A DNA stretch of 9,135 bases from Calditrichota bacterium (GTDB lineage: Bacteria; Calditrichota; Calditrichia; RBG-13-44-9), in the NCBI GenBank assembly GCA_016934605.1, contig JAFGSO010000016.1, positions 1-9,135 of the forward strand, given 5' to 3'. A program made the position numbers and the translations under genes. The notes beneath the pieces are model-generated. The model saw only the letters and a list, made by a program, of their open reading frames with translations, did no database searches and was not told the origin of the DNA. Of this stretch, positions 1 to 6,567 are shown piece by piece. The stretch's first letter is position 1; each line of letters opens with the position of its first letter.

Positions 1-2
1 GC

Positions 3-1121
3 ATGCGTGCGGGAAAATTTATGTCTGTGGTGAAAAATCTTTATGACCGATACACGGACGTGTTCGGTATTTTGCGTTTGATAATATTCCTTTATCTTTT
101 CATGTTCAGCCTTGAACTGATGGGAATATCATTGAAATCATTTGGGAAAGATCTGGCTGTCATGCTCATCCAGACGACATCCCACCCCGTTGTAGGTCTT
201 TTTATCGGAATTCTGGCCACATCTGTGGTTCAATCCTCATCATCAACCACATCAATCGTGGTAGGAATGGTAGGAGGTGGGGTGTTAAATATCGAAAATG
301 CTATCCCCATCGTCATAGGAGCGAACATCGGTACATCTGTGACAAATACCATTGTCTCTCTCAGCCAGATTAACCGTTCCACTGAATTTGAGCGTGCTTT
401 CTCCGCAGGTATTGTTCATGATTTCTTCAATGTCCTGAGTGTGATTGTTTTCTTTCCGTTACAACTCGCCACCAATTATCTGGGACGTATCTCCACATTT
501 TTGGGAGAACAGTTTCAGCATATGGGGGGTCTTAAATTCCTGAGTCCGGTTAAAGCACTCACGCATCCCCCCGCTGAAGTTATATTAGAATGGACATCCG
601 ATATAATCTGGCTGGCCGTGCTGTTGTCTCTTTCTCTACTCCTGCTTTCACTGAATCAAATGGTGAAAGCCCTGAAATCTATCGTTTTAAAAAAAGCGGA
701 AAGTCTTTTCGATCGTTATCTTTTTAAAACCACTTTGCGAGCACTGTTTGTAGGGTTACTGATTACAGTCCTGGTTCAAAGCAGTTCTATCACCACCTCC
801 CTGGTGGTACCAATGGCGGGTGCCGGAATTCTAACTCTGCGGCAGATCTTTCCTTATACGCTGGGTGCAAATCTGGGTACTACGATTACCGCTATTCTGG
901 CCGCGTTGGTCACTCAGAATCCAGCCGCAGTTATTGTCGCTTTCTCTCATCTTTTTTTTAATATCTCAGGAATAATCTTGTGGCTTCCTTTCAGGACAGT
1001 ACCGATATTTTTTGCCAAAAAGTTTGCGAAACTTTCCCTCAGGAACAGAATTATACCATTATTATATGTTCTAATTATATTTTTTATAATTCCGGTAACT
1101 TTTATATACTTTTTCAGATAA
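3..1121 (+). CDS. Na+/phosphate cotransporter, NptA type (Na/Pi-cotransporter II family)
   Basis: Inner-membrane protein expected to import inorganic phosphate with sodium. The family hallmark is an inverted-repeat core with two QSSS-type motifs, and both are present: QSSSSTT at residues 77-83 and QSSSITT at 259-265. Each is followed by a GAN(I/L)GT motif (106-111 and 288-294). Many hydrophobic spans surround them (about 22-42, 62-76, 195-217, 245-258 and 348-370, among others). At 372 aa it matches short NptA-type transporters and lacks the C-terminal PhoU domain found in E. coli YjbB; a PhoU-like protein is encoded 12 nt downstream instead. The start is uncertain because only two bases precede the first ATG. 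An in-frame ATG at position 21 (residue 7) has a GGGAAA sequence upstream and is equally possible. A start further left cannot be excluded, though the hydrophilic N-terminus before the first span looks complete. Promoter and regulation lie outside the window. Confidence 0.92.
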   Translation: MRAGKFMSVVKNLYDRYTDVFGILRLIIFLYLFMFSLELMGISLKSFGKDLAVMLIQTTSHPVVGLFIGILATSVVQSSSSTTSIVVGMVGGGVLNIENAIPIVIGANIGTSVTNTIVSLSQINRSTEFERAFSAGIVHDFFNVLSVIVFFPLQLATNYLGRISTFLGEQFQHMGGLKFLSPVKALTHPPAEVILEWTSDIIWLAVLLSLSLLLLSLNQMVKALKSIVLKKAESLFDRYLFKTTLRALFVGLLITVLVQSSSITTSLVVPMAGAGILTLRQIFPYTLGANLGTTITAILAALVTQNPAAVIVAFSHLFFNISGIILWLPFRTVPIFFAKKFAKLSLRNRIIPLLYVLIIFFIIPVTFIYFFR

Positions 1122-1133
1122 GAGGAACCATTC

Positions 1134-1808
1134 ATGTTTAAGCAACTATTATCCATATTTAAAAAAGATTCGCTCATGAACCGTGCATATCAGCGGTCAT
1201 TCGATATGATCAGCAACACTCATGAGATGTTTTTAAAAGCGAAAAAATCTCTGCGTCATACCGAGGATAATCAGATTGACATAGATATCTACGATAAGGA
1301 TATCGAAATCAATAGATTTGAAAGAGAGGTGCGGAGGAACGTATTAAATCATCTCATTATAAATGAAGGCTCTGAACTTCCTTCGGGACTGGCTCTGGTA
1401 AGCATCATTATCGATATTGAGCGGATTGGGGATTACACAAAAAACATGGTGGAGCTTGCCATAAATCATCCGCAAAAACTTGAAGGAAAAGAATTTGAAA
1501 GTGATTTACAGCGGGTTGAGAAAGCAGTCAGTGAACATTTTTTGCAAACCCGCACATGCTTTGAAAAAAGTGACAAAGAGCTGGCTCTCAGATTGCTTTC
1601 GGATTACGAATGGGTTAACAGGCTGTGTGATGATATTGTTTTAAAGCTGGTTAAAATGACGGAGAGCAATATACCACCGGGAGAGGCGGTTTCGCTGGCA
1701 CTTTATTTTCGATGGCTCAAACGGATAAATTCCCACCTGCGGAATATTGTCACATCCGTGGCCAACCCGTTCGATCGTATCGGATTTAAGCCGAAGCAGC
1801 AGAAATAA
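1134..1808 (+). CDS. PhoU-like protein (stand-alone PhoU domain partner of the Na/Pi cotransporter)
   Basis: Cytoplasmic, all-helical 224-aa protein of the PhoU family, whose members modulate phosphate transport and signalling and bind metal through E/D clusters. The first helical bundle carries the family signature: an EREVRRNVLNHL-type helix near 63-74 and ERIGD at 96-100. The second bundle has the corresponding helix, but there ERIGD is replaced by a KRINSH sequence, so one metal cluster looks degenerate. The start is well supported: AGAGGAA at 1121-1127, 6 nt before the ATG, overlaps the stop of the transporter gene. The 12-nt gap implies co-transcription and probably translational coupling. 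In YjbB-type proteins this domain is fused to the transporter, so a partnership with the upstream protein is more likely than one with a Pst ABC transporter. That partnership is inference. Confidence 0.85.
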   Translation: MFKQLLSIFKKDSLMNRAYQRSFDMISNTHEMFLKAKKSLRHTEDNQIDIDIYDKDIEINRFEREVRRNVLNHLIINEGSELPSGLALVSIIIDIERIGDYTKNMVELAINHPQKLEGKEFESDLQRVEKAVSEHFLQTRTCFEKSDKELALRLLSDYEWVNRLCDDIVLKLVKMTESNIPPGEAVSLALYFRWLKRINSHLRNIVTSVANPFDRIGFKPKQQK

Positions 1809-1867
1809 TATTTTCATCGACTGATTTAATTAATTTAAGGTAAATTCAGTTACCAGGATTAAGGGAA

Positions 1868-3160
1868 GTGGAAAATCACGCCAGTTCAGGAACAGATGAT
1901 AGAAATTTTCTCTGGGGTGTATCCTCCTCTGCCTTTCAGATTGAAGGTTATATTGAAAATGATATGACTGAGTGGGAACGTGGAGGTTATTTCAAACAAA
2001 ACGGAAAAGATCCGAAATATTTAAATGCCGTTAATCACTGGAATTTATGGAAAAATGACTTTCAGCTGCTGAAAGCTCTCGGTATCAATTCCTACCGCCT
2101 TTCCTTTGAGTGGTCACGCATAGAACCGGAACCCGGTCATTTCGATGAGAAGGCTCTGGACAAATATGAAAGAATGATAGACCGTCTGATTGAAATGAAT
2201 ATCCGGCCGATGCTTACCTTGCATCATTTTACTCATCCTCTCTGGTTCCACACAGAAACGCCCTGGACAGAAGAAACGGCCATTCAATCCTTTATTCGTT
2301 TTGCTGAAAAAATTCTGCAAAAAATAGGCCACAAAATTACCCACTTTATCACATTGAATGAGCCGGTGGTCTGGGCCCTGGCTGCCTATGGGGATGCCAG
2401 ATTTCCACCCGGTGAGAAAAATCTGGAAAAAATGGCGGATGTCTTGAAAAATATGCTACTGGCCCACCGGGAAGTATTCCATCTTATAAAAAAATATAAT
2501 TCCGGTGCAAAAGTGGGTATTGCCGATAACTTCATTATCTTTAAACCTTCACGGGAATGGAATCTGCTGGACAGAGGAATTTCCTATCTGATTCATCGCT
2601 TTTATAATCTCGGCCTGCTTGATGCCTTCCATAGAAACAGGTTGAACGTGGTTTTTCCCTTCCTGATTCATTTCCGGGAAGAACTGGAGCTGCAGGATGC
2701 CATTGATTTTTGGGGTATCAACTACTATTACCGGATGCATGTGCGCTTCCGTTTGAACTGGAAACAGCCAATGGAATTACAATTTTTAAACCGTTCCGGA
2801 GAAGGACTTTCTGACATGGGGTGGGAGAATTATTCACATGGTTTGTGGCAAGTAATGACCTGGGTTAAAAATACCGGGAAACCGTTCATCATTACTGAGA
2901 ACGGTATTGCAGACAGACAGGATCGGCAACGGGTGAAATTTCTGGAAAAGCATCTGAAAATTGTTCAAAAAGCCCTGGATTCAGGTTTCCCCATCGAAGG
3001 GTATTTTCATTGGTCACTCATGGATAATTACGAGTGGCTGGAAGGGCGGTCCGCCAAATTCGGACTATATGCCGTGGATGATCAGGATGGTATGAAGAGG
3101 AAATTGAGAACCAGTGGAAGGTTCTATTCCGATTACATCAAAAAACATCGCGCTATCTGA
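1868..3160 (+). CDS. Glycoside hydrolase family 1 enzyme (beta-glucosidase/beta-galactosidase-like)
   Basis: A 430-aa retaining beta-glycosidase of family GH1. The conserved N-terminal strand FLWGVSSSAFQIEG (14-27) includes Gln24. The acid/base Glu165 lies in TLNEP, the nucleophile Glu344 in ITENG, and the sugar-binding Glu389-Trp390 in WSLMDNYEW. The intact E389 argues against a 6-phospho-glycosidase. There is no signal peptide or membrane span, so it should be cytoplasmic. The start is GTG: an in-frame TAA lies at 1841-1843, no in-frame ATG occurs between it and the conserved N-terminus, and AGGA at 1855-1858 lies 9 nt upstream. The gene follows the PhoU-like gene after 59 nt and may be read with it; no clear repeat array precedes it. 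The substrate is unknown. Its place between phosphate and glycolipid genes makes glycolipid hydrolysis or transglycosylation (compare plant SFR2, a GH1 galactolipid transferase) worth considering, but plain oligosaccharide hydrolysis is the default. Confidence 0.9.
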   Translation: MENHASSGTDDRNFLWGVSSSAFQIEGYIENDMTEWERGGYFKQNGKDPKYLNAVNHWNLWKNDFQLLKALGINSYRLSFEWSRIEPEPGHFDEKALDKYERMIDRLIEMNIRPMLTLHHFTHPLWFHTETPWTEETAIQSFIRFAEKILQKIGHKITHFITLNEPVVWALAAYGDARFPPGEKNLEKMADVLKNMLLAHREVFHLIKKYNSGAKVGIADNFIIFKPSREWNLLDRGISYLIHRFYNLGLLDAFHRNRLNVVFPFLIHFREELELQDAIDFWGINYYYRMHVRFRLNWKQPMELQFLNRSGEGLSDMGWENYSHGLWQVMTWVKNTGKPFIITENGIADRQDRQRVKFLEKHLKIVQKALDSGFPIEGYFHWSLMDNYEWLEGRSAKFGLYAVDDQDGMKRKLRTSGRFYSDYIKKHRAI

Positions 3161-3185
3161 CCAAATATTTTAAAATCCTTGAAAA

Positions 3186-3244
3186 TTTAACTGAATTGTA
3201 ACACACTGTTTACTCAATATTTACATGTAATATCGATATTTATC
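3186..3244 (+). promoter_or_regulatory. Putative Pho-box promoter for the GT21 gene
   Basis: Four 7-mers recur exactly every 11 bp: TTTAACT (3186-3192), TGTAACA (3197-3203), GTTTACT (3208-3214) and ATTTACA (3219-3225), with 4-bp spacers GAAT, CACT and CAAT. All four share T at position 3, A or T at 4, A at 5 and C at 6. The 7+4 tandem layout is that of PhoB boxes, and the core resembles the TTAACA repeats of Bacillus PhoP. Ten bases later comes ATATTTATC (3236-3244), an element repeated after the other two arrays, possibly the -10 region. TATAAC at 3250-3255 is an alternative -10. The repeats are seen directly; binding by a PhoB-like regulator is inferred. Confidence 0.65.
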
Positions 3245-3277
3245 TCAGTTATAACTTACTGGGGTTAATCGATATCG

Positions 3278-4423
3278 ATGTTTACGCTGCTAGACACCAT
3301 TTTTCTATTTATTTTGTTATTATCGATTGTATATTTTCTGACTCTTCTAATAACAAGTTTCTATCATTTAAGGATGTCACGGCCACCGAATTGCTCTGAC
3401 ACGCCGGCAGTATCTATCTTGAAACCATTAAAAGGGCTGGACCATCATCTTGAAGATAATCTAAGATCTTTTTTCCTGCTCGATTATCCGAAATATGAAC
3501 TGATTTTCGGTGTGAGTGATGAAAAAGATCCCGCTGTAGCTGTCGTTCAGAATCTACAGCAAGAATTCCCTCAGATATCCTCCCGTTTGATCATCGACAG
3601 CACCGAAACGGGATTGAATCCTAAAATTAATAATCTTCAAAACATGTCTTGCTATGCGCGGTTTTCCTATTTTCTGATCAGTGACAGCAATATACGGGTT
3701 ACTCCGGGCTATCTGAAAGATTTGATGGCGCATATGCAGATTTCCGGCACCGGCCTGGTAACGTCAACTATACGGGGAAGGATTGGTTCACGGGTCGGAT
3801 CAGTTCTGGAGAGCCTCCATCTTAATGCATTTATTGCACCAAATGTATTTGCCATAAACAATCTCATTAAATTACCTATTTCCATAGGGAAATCAATGCT
3901 ATTCAGGAAAGAAGAGTTTAACCGTCTGGGAGGATTCCGGGCCTATCGAAATCTCCTGGCGGAAGATCATCTCATCGGTACCGGGATGAAAAGCCTCGGA
4001 CTGAAAGTTAGAACCTCTCCGCTGCCCATTGACAACATTAATGGGAACTGGAATATAACCAATTTTATGAGCCGGCATTTACGATGGGCAAAATTGCGAA
4101 AGAATCTGAATGAATTTTACTATATGGCGGAACTTTTGTCAAATCCAATTCCCCTGGCCATGATATATGCATTCATCAGGTGGGAGTTGATAGCATTCCA
4201 GATGATGCTTGCAGTTATTCTAATCAAAATGCTCATAGATATTATCATCATTCGTTTGCTGAAATCAGATATACGATGGTTTCAATATCTCTTTATTCCG
4301 ATTAAGGATCTTCTGATTGGTTTCATCTGGTTTGTTCCCCATTTCAGCAGAAAAGTCAGCTGGCGGGGTAATACGTTTAAAATAAGCAGAAATACACAAT
4401 TAATTCCCATAATGAAAGGATAA
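3278..4423 (+). CDS. GT21 family glycosyltransferase (ceramide glucosyltransferase / HpnI-like)
   Basis: Membrane-bound GT-A glycosyltransferase of 381 aa that should transfer a sugar from a nucleotide donor to a lipid at the cytoplasmic face. An N-terminal span (about 7-29) anchors the catalytic domain and two or three spans follow (about 286-330 and 340-359). The family pattern D,D,D,(Q/R)xxRW is complete: Asp55 in KPLKGLD, Asp136 in SDSNIRV, Asp230 in AEDHL and R266-H-L-R269-W270. The SILKPLKGLD block followed by LDYPKYEL closely recalls eukaryotic glucosylceramide synthase. Bacterial relatives make glucosylceramide (Agrobacterium) or GlcNAc-hopanoids (HpnI), so the acceptor here could be ceramide, diacylglycerol or a hopanoid. 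The first in-frame start after a TAA at 3266 is this ATG; a GGGG at 3261-3264 is a poor, distant Shine-Dalgarno. It has its own phased-repeat promoter and is followed immediately by a 55-aa membrane protein gene. Confidence 0.88.
   Translation: MFTLLDTIFLFILLLSIVYFLTLLITSFYHLRMSRPPNCSDTPAVSILKPLKGLDHHLEDNLRSFFLLDYPKYELIFGVSDEKDPAVAVVQNLQQEFPQISSRLIIDSTETGLNPKINNLQNMSCYARFSYFLISDSNIRVTPGYLKDLMAHMQISGTGLVTSTIRGRIGSRVGSVLESLHLNAFIAPNVFAINNLIKLPISIGKSMLFRKEEFNRLGGFRAYRNLLAEDHLIGTGMKSLGLKVRTSPLPIDNINGNWNITNFMSRHLRWAKLRKNLNEFYYMAELLSNPIPLAMIYAFIRWELIAFQMMLAVILIKMLIDIIIIRLLKSDIRWFQYLFIPIKDLLIGFIWFVPHFSRKVSWRGNTFKISRNTQLIPIMKG
4414..4420 (+). promoter_or_regulatory. Ribosome binding site of the 55-aa ORF
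   Basis: GAAAGGA lies 6 nt before the ATG at 4427, inside the last codons of the GT21 gene, whose TAA is followed at once by a second TAA. This is one of the better Shine-Dalgarno matches in the window. It supports translation of the small ORF and coupling to the upstream gene. Confidence 0.6.
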
Positions 4424-4426
4424 TAA

Positions 4427-4594
4427 ATGCAGGGTTTACTCATTAACAATCTCTTTTTGAATGAGGTGACCGGAAAAATTCTGAGTGGACGAACCTCGTT
4501 CCTGAAGAAAATTATTATTACCCTAATTCTGATGATCGCTCTTACGTTTTACGGTTTTGAAAGTCTGTTTTCATTGCTGAGCCGCAAATCCTGA
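4427..4594 (+). CDS. Small single-span membrane protein, 55 aa, unknown function
   Basis: The ORF begins 3 nt after the GT21 stop and ends at TGA 4592-4594. It encodes a 55-residue protein: a polar, slightly basic N-terminal half (1-28, ending in Lys27-Lys28), one strongly hydrophobic stretch (about 29-44, IIITLILMIALTFYG core) and a short tail ending in SRKS. The Lys pair before the span suggests the N-terminus is in the cytoplasm, by the positive-inside rule. A good ribosome binding site (GAAAGGA, 6 nt spacing) and the near-overlap with the GT21 gene make it a real gene rather than chance. I do not recognise the family. By position it may be a partner or stabiliser of the GT21 enzyme, or of another membrane enzyme in the locus; this is inferred from context alone. 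Confidence 0.6.
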   Translation: MQGLLINNLFLNEVTGKILSGRTSFLKKIIITLILMIALTFYGFESLFSLLSRKS

Positions 4595-4764
4595 GCATAC
4601 GCTTCCCCGGGAATTTTTTCCCTGTCCGGAAAAGAGAACTTTCAAGTCTATTACTCCCTTTTTCTTAAATTGTCAGCACCATTGGTTATTGATATTGTTG
4701 TCAGTTAATCCATATTCAAATTCTATCTCCATCCTGAACAATTCAGATATTATCTCCCTTGTGA
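4595..4764 (+). other. Non-coding stretch between the GT21 unit and the PAP2 promoter array
   Basis: No supported ORF is seen. Near its start, TTCCCCGGGAA followed by six T (4603-4619) could form a short hairpin with a 3-nt loop and U-tract. An overlapping GGGAA/TTCCC hairpin (4609-4622) competes with it. Either could end the upstream transcript, but the stems are only 4-5 bp. TTGTCAG occurs twice (4670-4676 and 4698-4704), 28 bp apart and not in the 11-bp phase of the array that follows. Confidence 0.3.
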
Positions 4765-4844
4765 CTTTACATTTCTGTTGCAGAATTATCATCATACATT
4801 CACCGGATGGTAACATGGCTGTAACACCGTCATATTAATTTATC
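4765..4844 (+). promoter_or_regulatory. Putative Pho-box promoter for the PAP2-GT4-GT4 operon
   Basis: Six 7-mers fall in perfect 11-bp phase: CTTTACA (4765), TGTTGCA (4776), TATCATC (4787), ATTCACC (4798), GGTAACA (4809) and TGTAACA (4820-4826). The first and the last two fit the nnTwACw pattern fully, the fourth has one mismatch, and the second and third are weak. Nine bases after the last repeat lies TAATTTATC (4836-4844), matching the element downstream of the GT21 array. The start codon of the PAP2 gene is 23 nt further on. Repeats and phasing are visible; regulation by phosphate is inferred. Confidence 0.6.
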
Positions 4845-4867
4845 ATTTTAATAAACAAAGATTTAAT

Positions 4868-5395
4868 ATGAAGACGATTTTAAATAACATTTATGATGTA
4901 GATCTATTGCTCTTTCACCGGATCTTCAATATCAACGGAAGAAGATTCTGGGATCGATTTTTCCTCTGGATTTCCAGATCAGGGGACGGTTATCTGTATG
5001 CCTTTGTTGCACTTTCAGCAACACTGATTATTCCGGAAAATGGACCGGAGTTCATTCCAACCATGGCGTTTGCCTTTATCATAGACCTGGGTATCTATAA
5101 ACTGGTCAAACAGACCATAAAGCGGAATCGGCCGTACCATGTGATTCCAGGTATTCACCATCTTATCGCTCCGCCAGATCAGTTCAGTTTTCCATCCGGA
5201 CATACTGCCGCGGCCTTTCTCATGGCGGTGCTACTCAGTCACTTTATCCCGGTGTTAACCCTCCCGCTCTTCATCTGGGCCTCACTGGTTGGTATTTCAC
5301 GAATTTATCTTGGGGTCCATTATCCTACAGATGTACTGGCCGGAACTCTACTGGGAGTAATGAGTGCCCAATCCGCGGTACTGATAATCACATAA
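4868..5395 (+). CDS. PAP2 superfamily membrane phosphatase
   Basis: Small integral membrane phosphatase (175 aa) of the PAP2/acid phosphatase class. All three catalytic motifs are intact: KX6RP (Lys81 to Arg88-Pro89), PSGH (109-112, with catalytic His112) and SRX5HX3D (Ser144, Arg145, His151, Asp155). Several hydrophobic spans surround them. Family members dephosphorylate phosphatidic acid, phosphatidylglycerol phosphate, undecaprenyl pyrophosphate or lipid A, and the sequence alone does not choose among these. In this operon, with two GT4 enzymes directly behind it, release of diacylglycerol from phosphatidic acid as a glycosyl acceptor is the most economical guess. The ATG lies 23 nt after the promoter element and has no real Shine-Dalgarno. 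It is the first gene of the four-gene unit, and the next starts 13 nt after its stop. Confidence 0.87.
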   Translation: MKTILNNIYDVDLLLFHRIFNINGRRFWDRFFLWISRSGDGYLYAFVALSATLIIPENGPEFIPTMAFAFIIDLGIYKLVKQTIKRNRPYHVIPGIHHLIAPPDQFSFPSGHTAAAFLMAVLLSHFIPVLTLPLFIWASLVGISRIYLGVHYPTDVLAGTLLGVMSAQSAVLIIT

Positions 5396-5408
5396 TATTG
5401 GGGAAGAA

Positions 5409-6545
5409 ATGATGAGGATTGCCTATTTTGCAGAAAGCCTTCCTCCCCAGACTGACGGGGTCAGTCATACTCTCAGCAAACTGGCAGAGTATCTGGAGAA
5501 TGCCCATACCGATTATATTTTCTTTTCACCATTTAAACCGGATGAGACCTTAGCCTGGAGTTCCAGAGTCCGAAAAGTGCTTTCGATACCATTCCCACTA
5601 TATCGATATTACCGGTTCAGTTTACCGATGTTCGAAAATCTGTACAGCGAATTGGATAATTTTCGCCCCGATCTGATTCATGTGACAAATCCCACTGCCC
5701 TTGGGATAGTGGGACTGGATTATGCCAGGTCGAAAATGATACCTGCTGTATCAAGTTACCATACACATTTTGTCCATTACTTCAGCTATTACGGATTTAA
5801 ACCGATAGAAAATCTGGGTTGGACGTATCTGAAATGGTTTCATAACCGGTGTGAGATGACATACGCTCCCTCACGGAGTACTGTTACCGAACTGGTTTCC
5901 AATGGAATTAAGAATGTTACATTGTGGCAGCGTGGAATCGATCTGGATAATTTTTCTCCCACATTCCGCGATCCGGATCTCAGACGTTCTGTGGGAGCGG
6001 ATAATATACCTGTGCTTCTTTTTGTCGGGAGACTAGTCAAAGAAAAAGATCTGGACGATCTGATAAATGCTTTAACTATTTTGAAGAAATCCCTACAAAA
6101 ATTTAAGATGGTTTTCGTCGGTGAAGGACCAATGCAGGCAGAATTGCAACAGAAACTACCCGATGCTCATTTTACCGGTTTTTTAAAAGGGGAAATGCTG
6201 TCCCGCTGGTATGCGTCCTCAGATGTGTTTGTATTTCCGTCCACCACCGAAACATTTGGAAATGTAGTCCTGGAAGCATTTGCATCCGGTTTACCTGTTA
6301 TCGGTGTAAATCGTGGAGGAGTGGCCGAACTCATTTTTCAGGGAAAAAATGGTTTTCTCTCTCCACCTCATGATTCTCAGAATATTGCATATTTTTTAAA
6401 GCTTCTAATTAAAAATGAATCTTACCGAAAAAAACTGGGACAAAGGGCCAGTAAGATGGTCAGAGCATATAATTGGACAAGTGTAAACGAACAGTTAATA
6501 AACAGTTATTCACAGATAATTACAAAATACTATAGTCGCAACTAA
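5409..6545 (+). CDS. GT4 family glycosyltransferase, SQD2/MgtA-like
   Basis: A soluble or membrane-associated GT-B retaining glycosyltransferase, 378 aa. The N-terminal acceptor domain opens MRIAYFAES followed by a QTDGVSHTL loop, and contains SSYHTH (115-120). The C-terminal donor domain has GRLVKEKD (207-214) and the EX7E motif (Glu281, Glu289) followed by a GLPVI...RGG block. The overall look (SYHTH, LWQRGID, the EX7E region) resembles plant and cyanobacterial SQD2, which makes sulfoquinovosyl-diacylglycerol, and actinobacterial alpha-mannosyltransferases; both groups glycosylate lipids. No sulfolipid precursor gene (sqdB-like) is in the window, so the sugar is unknown. GGGGAAG at 5400-5406 lies 2 nt from the first ATG but 5 nt from the second (5412), which also gives the usual MRIA start, so 5412 may be the true start. 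It lies within the PAP2 operon, 22 nt before the second GT4. Confidence 0.86.
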   Translation: MMRIAYFAESLPPQTDGVSHTLSKLAEYLENAHTDYIFFSPFKPDETLAWSSRVRKVLSIPFPLYRYYRFSLPMFENLYSELDNFRPDLIHVTNPTALGIVGLDYARSKMIPAVSSYHTHFVHYFSYYGFKPIENLGWTYLKWFHNRCEMTYAPSRSTVTELVSNGIKNVTLWQRGIDLDNFSPTFRDPDLRRSVGADNIPVLLFVGRLVKEKDLDDLINALTILKKSLQKFKMVFVGEGPMQAELQQKLPDAHFTGFLKGEMLSRWYASSDVFVFPSTTETFGNVVLEAFASGLPVIGVNRGGVAELIFQGKNGFLSPPHDSQNIAYFLKLLIKNESYRKKLGQRASKMVRAYNWTSVNEQLINSYSQIITKYYSRN

Positions 6546-6567
6546 GTACGCTTCCAGAAATAATACC

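Noticed and set aside
947..1177. Minus-strand ORF across the transporter/PhoU-like junction
   Set aside because: It is antisense to two well-supported genes and includes their junction, and there is no matching motif or context. The other short minus-strand ORFs (2114-2344, 2549-2740, 5015-5203, 5840-6040, 8168-8371, 8334-8519) are rejected for the same reason.
1809..1867. Pho-box-like repeats before the GH1 gene
   Set aside because: One AGTTACC (1848-1854) fits the pattern, but no second copy lies in 11-bp phase, so there is no array.
4603..4633. Rho-independent terminator after the 55-aa ORF
   Set aside because: Several short overlapping hairpins (4-6 bp stems) are possible around a T-run, but none is a strong GC-rich stem followed by a clean U-tract; it is noted only as a weak possibility.
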